Part shown: one piece after another, positions 30,984 through 43,600 of the stretch
Layout of the letters: each line of letters begins with the position of its first letter
Position numbering within the stretch: the first letter of the stretch is position 1
NCBI GenBank assembly: GCA_965240325.2
Contig: OZ251248.1
Coordinates: forward strand, 496,001-560,000
DNA length: 64,000 bases
Direction: 5' to 3'
Origin: Rebecca billardiae RCC1528
Taxonomy: Eukaryota; Haptophyta
The notes under the pieces: generated by a model
Databases searched by the model: none
What the model was told of the DNA's origin: nothing
Seen by the model: only the letters and a program-made list of their open reading frames with translations
Program-made: the position numbers and the translations under genes

Positions 30984-30988
30984 GCAGA

Positions 30989-31287
30989 CTCGCAGAGCTC
31001 GGCCGTTTGCCGCAAAGTCCCGGTTTCTCATCATTCTCACGAATTCACGATGGAGTCGGCGGCCTGCCAGCCTCCGGGCGGGCAGGACCCCCTTGCCCTT
31101 GGCTTGGCCGCTTGGCCGTGTTCTGACAGGCTCGCCCGAGGAGGTGTCGACTGTTGGGAGCGTGACATGCATATCTATAGATGTGCTTGTGTAGGCGCTT
31201 TATCCGACTGCTAGCTTGCGCTGACATGACATGACATCTGACACGGCCAGTGCGCGGGCCGCTAGAGCGCGGTTGGCTTCGGCTTCG
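30989..31287. other. Intergenic
   Basis: Unique DNA between the foldback element and the stop codon of the giant gene, with a TGACATGACATGACAT triplication near 31219-31236. No gene is seen. Confidence 0.5.
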
Positions 31288-34200
31288 TCAGCGCGCGGCC
31301 TGCCGCTCGATGGCGAGGACGGCGAGCACCGAGAGCGCGACGGCGCACGGCTCCCAGATGAGCGCGCCCTGCACCTCCGCCACCGCCCAGCTCACGAGCA
31401 GCAGCCGCGTGCGCGCCTCGTCGAGCGAGCGCGAGAGTACGAGCGCGCACGCGGCAGAGCCGCCGAGCACGCACGCGCTCGCGAGCCAGAGGAGGGCTGT
31501 GCGTAGCGCGCGCGACACGCCGGCGCGCGAGCCCGTCGGCTTGGCGGCGCGGAGCGCGCGCGCCGCCTCCGCCTCCGCCGCGGCGCGCGCCACGCGGGCG
31601 CACCACGCCAGCAACTCGTGCAGCTCGAGCTCGTCGCCGCACGCGGCCTCGGCCGAGCGCGCGAGCTCGAGCGAGCGCCTCGCTGACAGCCGCATGCCGG
31701 CCTCGCGCAGCACCGCGCCGACCTCGGCCGCGCCCACCGTCGCGCCCGCGTCGGCCGCGCGCGCCTCGAACGCGCCACGCACGCGCTCGGCCGCGCCCGG
31801 CCGCAGCGAGGGCGGAGGCGCCTTGGAGCGCGCGCGCGACGATGACGGCGTGCGCGCGGACGCGCGCTCGGCGCCGCGCGTCGGCGTCGGCGTCACCACC
31901 GACGCCGCCGACCGCGGCGGCGGCGCCGAGCCCTGCTGCTCGGGGCCCGGCGCCACGCGCTCCGGCTGCGGCGCCGCGGCGGCGCGCTTGGGCGTGACGC
32001 GCAGAGTGCGCGCCGCGGGCGTCGGATCGGGGCGCTGGGGCGGCGCGCCGACGCGCGCCCGCTGAGGGCCGGCGGGCAGCCTCCGCGCGCCGGAGGACGT
32101 GTCCTGGCGCGACGCGCTGCCCTCGTCCACCTCGCCCTGGTCCAGGTCCGGCGGCGGCGGGCGGGAGCGCTGCGGGCTCCCGGGCACGGCCGCGGCGTCG
32201 TCGCGCGGCGCCGGCACGCGCGTGCGCGTCGGCTCGGCCGGCTGCGGCGGCGAGGGCGGCGGCGAGGGCGGCGGCGGCCCGGGCGGCGGCTCCCGCGGCG
32301 CGCCGGCCGTCGACGCGGCTGGCGACGTGTCTGGCGGACGAGGCGGCCCGCGCGCGCTCTCGCCGAGCTGCGAGTCGTCACCCCGGGCAGGCTCGGCGGG
32401 CGTCGCCCAGAAAGGCGCCGCGGCGCGCGCGGCGCCGGGCTGCCCCTCGAAGGGGCCCGGCTGCCGCCCCGCCGCCGCCGCCGAGCCGGCCGCACGGCTG
32501 CTCGTCGCAGAAGAGCCACGAGCGGAGGACGTCGCCGACGGGCGGCGCTTGGCGGTCGCCGGCCGCGCAGCGCCGCCGCTCCCTGACGGGCGGCGCCCCG
32601 AGGCCGGGCGGCCGACCAGCGCGGCGGCGGCGTCGGACGCGGCGCGCGCGGCCGCGCTCGGCGGCCTGCCGCGCCGCGCGGGCGGCGCGCCGCCCTCCGC
32701 CACGTCGCCCTCCGGGTGGATGGCCGCGCCCACCGCGTCGCCGCCCTCGTCGCCGCTGTCGTCGGAGTCCTGGGAGCTGCCCGGCCTGGCGGCGGGCAGC
32801 TCGGGCGTGGCGGCGGGCGGCGGCGGCGGCGGCGCGGCCCACGCGTCCTGCTGCAGCCGCGCGCGCGGCGGCGGCGAGGGGGTTGCCGAGGGCGGCGGCG
32901 TGAGTCCATCCCCGCCCTCGTCGTCTTCGCGCTCGTTGCGCGACAGTGTGCGTGCGCGCATCTGCTGCGCGCGCGCGATCACGACCGATCGCGGCAGGTC
33001 CTGGACGCTCGGCGGCACGCGCGTCGAGCGGCGCCGCGCCGGCGAGCCCGCGGCGGCGGCACCCTCTGCGCTCTGCCGGCGCGGCGGCGCGCGCGTCGGC
33101 GCGACCGAGTCTCCCCGAAGCCTCGAGCTCACGGCAGGCTGTGTGCTCGGGCGCGCCTGCGGGGTCGCGCGAGGCGCGCCCACGCCGCCGCACGCGCCAA
33201 CCCCGCGCGCGAGGTCCTCGCTGCTGCCTCCGGCGTAGACCCGCGAGCCGCCGCCGGCTGCGCCCGCGCCGCCCGCGCCGGCGGTGCCGGAATGCCCGCG
33301 GCCCACGAGCGGAGGCACACTCAGCTCGCCCGCCGCGGGCGCGCCGGCGAGCTGCGCGGCCAGCGACTGTCGGGAGGGGCGCTGCGGGCGCTCCGATGGT
33401 GGCTGCATGGCCGACGGCGCGCCGGCCGCGGCGGTTGGCACTGCTGGCTCCGCCGGCTGGGCCGCGCCACCCGCCGCCTCCGCCACGCCGCCCTCCTCGG
33501 CCGCGCGCGCGCCGTCGGTGCGCCCCCCGGCCTCTGCGCGGGCGCTGTCTGCGCCGTCGGTGCGCCCCCCGGCCTCTGCGCGGGCGCTGTCTCCAAGCTC
33601 ACGCGCCGCCGCTGCGGTGGGCAGCGGCAGCACGCGGTCGCGGCCGCTCGGCACGCTCGCAGGCGCCGCGGCGGCTTCGGCTGCTGCGCCAGCCTCGGGC
33701 GCGGGCGCGGCGGCGTCGACGCGCTCCGCGGCCGCGCCGCCGCCATCGGCTGCAAACCCGCCACGGTCCTGCGCCGCGGCGGGCGGCGCGTCATCGCCTG
33801 CGCTCGGCGTCACGACGGCCGCGCCGCCGCCGCCGTCGGCAGTCGGCGGCGGCGCGAGCCTTGCACCCGAGGACGGCGCGAGGGCGGCGGCGAGGATCGC
33901 GTCGTCACGCGCGCGCGGCTCGCGCACGGCGCGCCACGCGCGCGCCGCGCGCGGCAGCGCGCGCGCGCTCCCGCCCGCGGCCCGGCGCGTCAGCGCCTTC
34001 AGCAGCCACAGCACCGGCTGGGCGAGTGCCGCGCCCGCGGTGGCGGTGAGGAGGACGGCTGCGATCGGCTCGGGGGCGGGGCCGGCGGTGAGGCCGAGGG
34101 CGAGGAGCAGCGTGCACAGCGCGAGCACCAGGGCGGCCGTCGAGAAGAGCGCCGCGCCCACCGTCGCGCGCGGCCGGAGCGCCGTGCTCAGCGCGATGGA

Positions 34201-34627
34201 CTCGGCCGCGCCGCCGTCGGCGTCCGCGGCCGCTTCGCCCGGCCGGCCGCCGCCCGCCGCCGAGCCACCGCCGCCGCCGCGCCAGAGGGCGAGCAGCAGG
34301 AGCTCGTGCTCCAGGGCGAGCGCCACGCTCGCGAACGGCGGCGGCGCTGGCTTCGAGGGCGGCACCGCCAGCTGCTCCGCCCGCCCGCCGCCGCCGCCGC
34401 CGGGCGAGCCGTCGGCGGCGCCGCCGTCGGCGCCACCGTTTGCGTCGGCAGCGGCGTAGGCGGACCCGCCACCCGCCGAGCCGCGCGACTTGGCGCGGCG
34501 CTCGGCGACGAGCGCGGCGCAGGCGCACACGAGCCAGCCGCCCACGAGCGCGACGACGAGCGCGAGCACGGCGATGTTCTCCTCGCCGTCGAGCGCGGCG
34601 GTGCGCACGCCGAGCACTCCGTCGATC

Positions 34628-34665
<38 letters not shown>

Positions 34666-37600
34666 TCCGCTCGCGCCGCCGCCGCCGCTGTCAACGTCGG
34701 GCGACGGGGGCGGCGCGGCGAGCGAGAGCGCGGCGAACTCGGTGAGGTGCGTGCACGCGCAGCGCACGAGGTCCTCGCTCTCCGACACCTCCGCCTCGCA
34801 CCCGCGCGTGCTCCACGCGCCCGCGCCGCCGGCGGCGCGCCCATCCCACCAGCCACACCCGGCCACCAGCGTGCAGGCGGCGCCGTGGTACCATGGGGGT
34901 TGCGCGTCGCACGCGCACGTGCCGTTGACGCACGCGCCGCGGGCGGAGCAGCCGCCCAGCGCGTCGCACGAGCCGTCGGCGCGCGGCGAGGCCGCGCTCG
35001 CGCCGCGCGGCACCTCGCGCGGCAGCGCCAGCCGCACCGGACTGCCGAGTCCGGAGAGGCGCAGCTCCGCGCCCGACGCGGCCGAAGCAATTTTGATCGA
35101 GAGCAGGTGCGACTGCAGGGTCGAAGCGGCGGCGTCGGTCTCGGGGTAGCCGGTGGCGGGGCGCGGCGGCGGCGCGCGGAGGTTGGCGCCGCCGAACGAC
35201 GCGAGCAGCACGTCCACGCCCGCGCCGAGCAGCGCCGCCTCCGCGCCCTCGCCGCCCGCCGCCGCCCGGACTCCGAGCAGCAAATCGCTCGGCAGCTCCA
35301 GCTGAGCGCCCGCGCCGCTCGGGCCGAGAAGGCCGCCGACGGTGGCGCTGGCGCCGAGCAGCGTCGCGCCGGAGGCGTCGAGCGCGTCGGCGTCGAGGCG
35401 CGCCGCCGAGACCGCCACGTCCGCGCTGCGCACGCCGCGCCCCGCCTCGCCCGCGAGCGCGCCGACGAGGAGCGCGCGCGCGAGGCTGTCCGCAACGCTC
35501 GCCGCGGCCGCGGGCTCGGCGATCGTGCGGACGCCTGCGCGGAGGGTGAGGGCGAGTGCCTCGGCGACGGAGGCGGCGGTGGGGTCGTCGACGCCCGTCG
35601 CGCCCGCCGCCTGCGCCGCGATCCCATCGAGCAGCCCGAGCGCCGTGTCCTGCGGCCCGCCCACCAGTAGGGAGCCGCCGCCGCCGCCGCCGTCGCCGTC
35701 GCCGCCGCCGCCCGAGCCGAGCCGCAGCACGCCTGCGACGACTGCGGCCAGCTGGCGGCGCGTGTCCGGCGTGGAGGCGCTGGTGGCGGCGACGTCGGCG
35801 GCGACGCCGAGCATCGCGCCGAGCACGGACCCGTCGGCCGCGCTGCCGTTGCTCGCGCCCGTCGCGTTGGCCGCGGCCCCGCCGGCCGCCTGCAGCGCGC
35901 GCGCGCGGCGCGCGCCGCCGGCCGCGGCGGCGGCCGCCGCCGCCGCGCCGGCGGCGCCGTCACACGTCGCGCTGGCGTTGGGCGGGACGACGGAGGTGAG
36001 CGCGACGAGCATCTGCAGCGCCTGCGCGCCCGAGCCCACCGCCACCGCCACGCCCGCCGCGTCGAGCGCCGCCGACACCTCGTCGCAGCTCAGCGCCTCC
36101 GCGGGCGCGGCCGCGTCGACGGGCGCGGCCGCGCGCGCGGCGCCGCCCCAGTAATCCCACACGGTCGCCCAGACGGTGTGCGCGCCGAGCGGGAGGATGG
36201 CCTGCGCGGCGGCGGCGGAGGAGCGCTCGGTGAGCGGCGACGCGTCGGCGACGCCGCCGCCGCGCGGCGCCAGCTCGAAGCGGTACGCCAGCGGCAGGTC
36301 CTCCGCGTCGTCCGTCCAACCGAGCGCGCTCAGCTCGAACGCCGTCGACAGCGCCACGCCGGCCGCGGGCGAAACCGCCACGGCGCCGCCGTACGGCGCG
36401 CGGTTGATCTGGACGACGAGCTCGGCGAGCGCGGGCTCGGGCGCGTCGGAGAGCTCGACGGTGAGCGCGAACGCGTACGTCGCGCCGGGCGTGAGCACGC
36501 CCGAGCGGAACGCGAGCGAGAGCTGCGCCGCGCCCGTCGTCGTCACCGCGACGCTGTCGTCGAGGTCGAGCGAGGCGTCGGCGCGCAGCCGGCGCGCGCC
36601 GACCAGCTCGGTCGCGCGCCACCGCGCGCTCGCGGTGGCCTCGCCGCTGGAGACGCGCGCGGCGCTCTCGTCGTCGAGCGCGGCGGCGAGCGCGAGCCCG
36701 TCGAGCGCGAGCTCCCACGTCGGGTTGAACTTGAACGCGTCGAGCGGCGCGAGCGCCAGCGTGGGCACGCGCGCGCCCACGACGCCGACGCGCACGCTCG
36801 CCGTCGCGGCCGCGGCCGCGGTGGCGGGCGCGGAGAGGGTGAGGGTGAAGGTGTAGTTGGCGCCGGCGTCGAGCGCGCCCGGCGGCACGACGAGGAGCGG
36901 CCCGTCCAGCGCCGTCCGCGCGCGCAGCGCCGCGGTGGCGCCCGCGCCCTCCTCCTCGCTTCCGCCCTCCGGCCGCACCGCCCACGAAAACGCGAGCGTG
37001 CCGTTGGCGCCGTTGAGAGCGTTCGGATCGTAGCTGGCCGACGCGTCGAGCTCGAAGGGCGCGAGGGAGGAGACGACGCGGTCGCCGCCGGCGAGGACCG
37101 GCTGCAGCGGCAGCGCGAGCACGCGCACCTGCACCACCGCCTCCGACGCCTCGCCCGGCGCCGCGGCCATCTCGGCGCGCGCGCGCAGCTCGTACACTCG
37201 GCCGGGCGTCAGGCTGAACGGAGGCAGCGTGAGGGAGGGCAGCGTGGCGCCGCCGAGCGGCAGCGGCGGCGCGTCGGCGTCGGGCAGCGGCAGGCGTGTC
37301 TCCGCGTCGAGCGTGCGCACGTGCGCCCAGCTGAACAGCACCCTCGCGTCCGAGCCCGCGGGCCAGCACGGCGCGAGCTGCGCGACGGCGCGCAGCGCAA
37401 GCGGCGCGGCCGTGCGCGCGTCGCGCGCCGCCGGCCCGTCGATGCGCACGCGCGGCTCGGCGCCGCCGCCGCGCGACACCTCCCACGCGGCGAGCGGCGA
37501 GTCCTCGCCGAGCAGCGTGGAGCGCACGCGCAGGAGGAAGCGGAAGCGCGCGCCCACGAGCTCGCTCACCGCGAGCACCGCCGCGCCCGAGCCGTCCAGC

Positions 37601-40600
37601 GCGGCGAGCCGGGCGTTGAGCTCGTCTGCAAAGTCGGTCGCGGCCGGGTCGGCGCGCCACTCGTAGGCGAGCGGCACGATGCCGCCGCCGGAGGAGGACG
37701 AGGCGTCGAGGCGGAGGGTCTCGCCGGGGCACGCGGAGATCTGCGTGGGGCCGGAGAGCCGCGCGACGGGCGACGGGCACGCCTCCTCGCCGCACGGCGC
37801 GTCCGCGTCGAGCGTCGCGTTCACGCCGACCGCCGCGAGCTCGGGCGCGCAGCCGTCGCCGCACGCGAGCGGTCGGACCGCGCCGTCGAGGATGGCGATG
37901 GTGGCGCCGGGCGCGAGCGCGGTGGCGGCGGAGAGCTCGACGACGGCGGTGGAGTCGTCGAGCCAGTGGCACAGCGGCGGCAGCGCCGACGCGCCGCGCA
38001 CCAGCCCCACCGACTGCGGCGCGAGCAGCCGCGCGCACGGCTGAGAGCCCGACATGCGCGCGCGGTCGGTCGGCTGCGCGTCAAACTCGAGGACGAGCTC
38101 GGTCGCGCGCTCGCCGAGCCGCGCGCGCAGCAGCTGCGGCGCGCGCAGCCCGACGAACGTGAACTCGGGCGGCGCGGCGCCGCCCGGCGCGGGGGCGAAC
38201 TGCTGGCCGTTGAGCGCGACGCTCACCGGCAGCGCCGCGCCCGCCGTGCCCCAGGGGGTGAGCACCGCGATCTCGCGCGCCGAGATCGACAGCGGCGGCG
38301 GCGCGACGGCGGCGCCAAAGCGCACGCGCGCGAGCGAGCCGAGCGCCGCCGCGCCGCCGAGCGCGCCGAAGCCGGCGCCGCGCACGGTGACGAGCTCGCC
38401 GCCGAGGGCGAGGCCGCTGCTCGGCTGTACGGCCGTTACGACCGGCTCCTCATACACGGCGAACGGCGCGGCGAGCGCGCTCGGCGTCGCGCCGCCGTCG
38501 AGGCTCAGCCCGACGCGCAGCGTGGCGGGCGCGCTCAGCGGCGGCGTGACGCAGCGCGCGCGCGCGCTGCCGTCGGCCGCGCCGGGCAGCATCGCCGCCG
38601 CCGCCCAGCAGCCCTCGCCGTCGAGCACGGCGCCGTCGGCGCCGACGCGCACGCAGCACAGCCGGCCGGCGCCAAAGTCGGCGAACCCGTCGCCGAGCAG
38701 CGTGAGCGCCGTCCCGCCGCGCGTCGGGCCCGCGGGCGGCGTGAGCGCGCGCACGCGCACGGCCTCGGCCGCGTACAGCTGGAAGGCGCGCGACGCGGCG
38801 TCGGCGAACCGCGACCGCACGGTGTTGCGCCCGGCGTTGAGCGAGAGCTCGACGGTGTAGCTGCCGGCGAGCGCGCCGGCAGGCAGCGCGCACTCGGCCG
38901 TCGTCGCGTCCAGCACGCGCCCGGCCGAGACGAGCGGCTCGGCCGCCGCCGCGGCGGCGGCGGCGGCGGCGGCGGCGGGCTCGAACACGCAGCGCGTGCC
39001 GCCGAGCTCGACGAAGCCCGTGCCGCGCACGGTGAGCGCGGGCTCCGAGGGCGGCGCGCCGAGGGGCGCGCCGCGCGGGCCGAGCGAGTCCGTGACCGCC
39101 GAGAAGAGAACGAATGTGCCGTCCGCCTGCGTGAGGCTCTGCCCGTCGAGCGAGACCTCGAGCGCCACCGCCTCCGCCGGCGCGTACGGCGGCACGTACG
39201 GGAACACGCACTCGAGCTCCGAGCCGGCCGCGCCGTCCGACAGGCTGGCCGGGACGGTGCCGTAGCCGCCGAACGAGCAGAGCAGGCCGCCGTAGTCGGC
39301 GAGGCCCTCGCCGCCGACGCGCACGAGCGTGCCGCCCGCCGAGCCGAGCGGCGCGCCCGGCGGATCGACCGCGCCGATCGACACCGCGCTCAGGTCGTAG
39401 TAGGCGAAGTCGGCGGTGACGAGGATCGGCTCGGTCTCCTCGTCGGCGGCGGACGCGCCGAGCGCGAGCAGCTCGAGGCTGAGCGTCGCGACGAGCGCGC
39501 TCGGCGGCGCGGCGCACGCGATGCGCGCGGCCGAGACGGAGGCCGCGCGCGTGCGCACCCCGCCCGCGCCGCCCCACTGGCACCGGATCCGATCCGGCGC
39601 GGCCGCCGCCAGCTCGAAGCCCGCGCCTGCGATGCTCACATTCGCGCCCGCGCCGCCGATCGGAAGGCCGCGCGGGGAGACCGAGGCGACGGTGGCGTAC
39701 GCGAGCGGGTTGGCCGGCAGGGTCACTGAGAGGGCGGGCGCGCGCGAGAAGCGCGCGGGCGGGAGCAGCGCGGCGCGGCCGGCCGTCGCGTTCTCCGCCG
39801 CGCCCGCCGACGCGGCGAAGCGGTAGCACAGGACGAAGCCCGCGCCGAGCTGCGCGAACGTGAAGCTCGCCGCGCCGTCCACGCCGACCGTGCCGTTGGC
39901 GACGGCGGCGGCGGCGTCGCACGGCGCCGCGCCGCCGCCCGCCGCTCCGCCGGGCGGCAGCCAGAACGCCCAGTCGCCCGCGCGCACGCCCGCGCCGCCG
40001 AAGCGCACCGCCTCCGCCTCGAGCACCACCGCGATCACCGTCGCGGGAGACGTGATCTCGAGCGCGTCGAGATTGAAATCCGGGTAGAGCGCAAAGCGCG
40101 CGCCGGCCGCGCCGAACCGGTAACACAGCCGCAGCCGCTCGGCGCCGCCGCCCGCGCGCAGCGCAAACGTCGCGGCGCCGCCGGCGAGCGTGACGACGCC
40201 GCCGCGCGCGGCGCGCGGCGCCGCGCTCGCGCAGTCCGTCGCGCCGGGCGGCGCCCAGTACGCCGCGTCGCCGTCCGCCACGCCGCTCCCTTCGAAGCCG
40301 AGCGTGACGGCCGTGCCGACGGGCGCGCGCGCCGGGCCGACGAGTCGCGCGAGCGCTCGCACGAGCACCGTCACGTTGGGGAAGAAGGCAAAGGGCTCGG
40401 CGGCGAAGCGGTAGCAGAGGCCGGCGGGCGCGGCGCCGGCGCCGAGCGCCGCCGCCGCCGTGGGCGTGAACGAGCCGGTCTGCGCGGTGCCGACGGCCCA
40501 GAGCCCGCCGAACGCCGCGCCCGCCGCGCCGCTCGCGCCCGAGCCGTCGGCCGCGCACGCGGACGCGGTGGGAGCCCAGTGCGCCGCGTCGCGCGTGCTC

Positions 40601-43600
40601 AGCCCGACGCCGCTCAGCGTCACGCGCTGCGCGGCGCCCGCGACCGCGAGCGTCTCGACAGGCCCGTCGAGCGTCGCCACCACCAGCCGCGCCGACGCGT
40701 ACCGCGCGGGCGCGGCGCCCGCGCGCGCGGCGTGCGCATAACAGAGGCGCGCGTCGGCAGTCGGCTCGGCGAATAGGAACGAGGCGCCGAGCGCGCCGCC
40801 GCCGCCGCCGCCGAGCGGCGCGACGGGCTGCGCGCCGCCGAGCTCCGCGCGCGCGCCGAGCGCGCACGCGCCCGCGCCCGCGCCCGCGTGCGCCCACCAC
40901 GCCACGTCCCCGTCCCCCAGCCCGACGCCGTCGAAGCTGACAACCTCGGCCACGCCGGCGACCGCGAGGGTCGCGAGCGGTGCGGTCACGCTGAGCACGT
41001 CGAGGCTCAGGTTGGCGTACAGCGCGAAGGCGGGCGTGGCGCCGAAGCGGTAGCAGAGCGGCAGGCCGAGCGCGCCGAGCGTGGGCGCGAACGAGCCCCG
41101 CCCGTCCGACCCCACGCTCGCGAGCCCGCCGCGCTCGGCGCTCGGGCCGTCCGCGCCGTCCGCGTCGCGGCCGCACGCGCTCGCGCCGCGCGCGGCCCAG
41201 AAGGCTTCGTCGCCGCCCGCCGCCTCGCCCACGCCGTACCCGCCGAAGCGCACGGCCTCGGGCACCGCGGCGACGGAGAGCGCGTACCGCACCGCCGGCG
41301 AGTCGTCCAGCCCCAGCCCGCGCAGCCGCACGCCCGGGTACGGCGCCGCGGCGCGCTGGTCGGCGAAGCGGTAGCACAACACGAGCCCGGGCGCGTGCGC
41401 CGCCGTGTGCTCGAGCAGCGTGAAGCTCGCGCTCGACGTGCTGCCGTTCACCGGCTGCGCGCCGCCCCACGCGGCGCGCGGCGGCAGGTCGCACGGCGCG
41501 GGCGCGGGCGCGGCCGCGCTCGCCGCCGCCCACCACGCCACGTCGCCCGCGCCCACGCCCACGCCGTCGAAGGCGACCGGCTGTTGCACGCGCACGGCCG
41601 CGGAGACTGGCTCCGCGCCGGGCGGCGCGCGCACCGCCAGCAGGTCGACCAGCAGCGCGACGCCGCCGCTCTCCTCGTCGTCGGCGGCGTAGAGCGTGAA
41701 CTGCGGCCGGCCGTCGAACCTGTAGCACAGCGCCCGGCCGAGCGCAGCGCCGTCCGCGCTCGCGCCCGCGAGCGTCAGATTCGCTGAGCCGCCGTCCGGC
41801 GCGGCGACCACGCTCAGCAAGCCGCCCGCGGCCTCGTCCGCGCCGGCCGCGCACGAGCTCGAGCCCGGCGCGGCCCAGAAGGCGAGGTCTGCGGAGCTGA
41901 GCCACGCGCCGGAGAGCTCGACCCTCGCCAGGCCGGCGCCGAGCCCGACCGCCAGCCGGCGCGGCGCGGACGCCGTCACGCCGAGCGCGCGCAGCTGCAC
42001 GGCGCCGTAGTGCGCCCACGCGCCCGCGCCGCCCGCGGCCGCGCCGTGCCAGTAGCACAGGCTGAGCGGCACGCCCGCCGGCGCGGCGGCGCGCAGCGCG
42101 ACGCGCAGCGTGCCGCCGTCGCCCACGGGCACCACCCCGCCGTACGCCGCGCGCTCGCCGCCGCCGTCCGCGCCGCACGCCGACGCGGCCTCCACCCAGT
42201 AGGCCGCGTCGTCCGCGGCGCGCAGGCCGACACCGCTGAGGCCCACGGCCTGCGGCTCCGACACGACCGCCGCCGTGAGCGCCGGGCCGAGCACGCCCAC
42301 CGCGTCGAGCAGCACGTCGGGGTAGAGCGCGTACGCGTGCGCGCCGCCGCGGTGCGCGTAGCACAGCCGCAGCCCGAGCTCCGCGCCCGGCGGCGGCTCG
42401 AGCGCGACGCGCACGCCGCCGGCGCCGCCGGCCTCGACGATCGCCGGCTGCGTGCGCCCGAGCTCGGGCGCGCACGCGCTCGCGCTCGGCGCGGCCCAGA
42501 ACGCGAGGTCGCCGGGCGCGAGCCCGACGCCGCCCAGCTCGACCGCCTCGCCCGGCAGCCCAGCGACGGCCGTCAGCCGCGCCGGCGCGCCCACGGCGAG
42601 CAGGTCGAGGGTCACGTTCGCGTAGCGCACCGCGGCGGCCGTGCCGGCGAATCGGTAGCAGAGAGGCAGGCTGAGCGCGCCGAGCAGCGGCGGGGCGAAG
42701 CGGGCCTCGCCCGCCGCGTCGACGGGCTGCGCGCCGCCGCGCGCGGCGCTCGGCGCCGCGCCGCACGACCCCGCGCCCGCGCCCGCCGCCGCCCACCACG
42801 CCACGTCGCCCGCGCCCACGCCCACGCCGTCGAAGGCGACGGCGCCGCCGACGCGCGCAACCAGCGACAGCGGCGAGCGCGCGCCCATCGCTGGGTCGAG
42901 CCCGACGACCGCCAGCGTCACGTTGGGGTACGGCGCGAAGGGCTCGGCGCGGAAGCGGTAGCACAGGGCGAGCGTGCTCCCGAGCGCGGACGGCGGCATG
43001 CGGAAGTCGACGCGCGAGCCGGTGAGCGTCGCCTCCGCCACGGCGGCGTCCGCGTCGTTGCACGCCAGGCTGTCGAGTGGCGCTGCGCCGGGCGCGGGCG
43101 CGCGCACCCAGCGCGCGCCATCGCCCGTCGCGACGCCGACGCCGTCAAAGGCGACGCGCGCGTCGGCGCCCGCGACCGCGCGGCCGACGCTCGCGCGCTC
43201 CACCGCCAGCACGTCCAGCTGCACCGCCTCCGACAGCGCCCACGCGCCGCTCCCGTCCGAGCCGGCGCCGCCGCCGGTCTCTTGGAGTGCATAGCACAGC
43301 CGCAGCCCGACGCGTGGCTCGTGCACCGTCCACGCCGCCGATCCGTTCCGGACGAGCTGCTCGCCGCCGAGCGCGCCGAGCGCGGGCGCCGAGCAGTTGG
43401 GCGCGTCGCCGCCGTCGGTGGGCGGCGGCAGCCACTTGGCGAGCGCGGACGCGCCGGGCGCGGCGAGCGCGATCTCGGCGCCGAGATCGTGCGCCTTGCG
43501 CACGCGCGACACGGCGACCAGGATGGTGCCGTTGCGAGTCGGGGGCGGGGGCGAGGGCGGCGGCGGCGCGGGCGAGGGCGGGGGCGAGGGCGGCGGCGAG

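Larger units (their letters stand above)
29861..30988. mobile_element. Non-autonomous foldback/TIR DNA transposon with GCAGA target duplication
   Basis: The element proper is 29866-30983 (1,118 bp). It starts CCAAGGGGAGTCAGGG and ends with the reverse complement. Inverted arms of about 398 bp are nearly identical and flank a 322-bp spacer. Directly outside both ends is the 5-bp repeat GCAGA (29861-29865 and 30984-30988), a clean target-site duplication. No transposase is encoded, so movement would need a transposase supplied elsewhere. The superfamily is not clear from the termini. Confidence 0.88.

Noticed and set aside
29768-31214. Several 150-400 codon frames across the foldback element
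   Set aside because: They are mirrored in the two inverted arms and reflect GC-rich open frames, not a transposase; no catalytic motif was seen.
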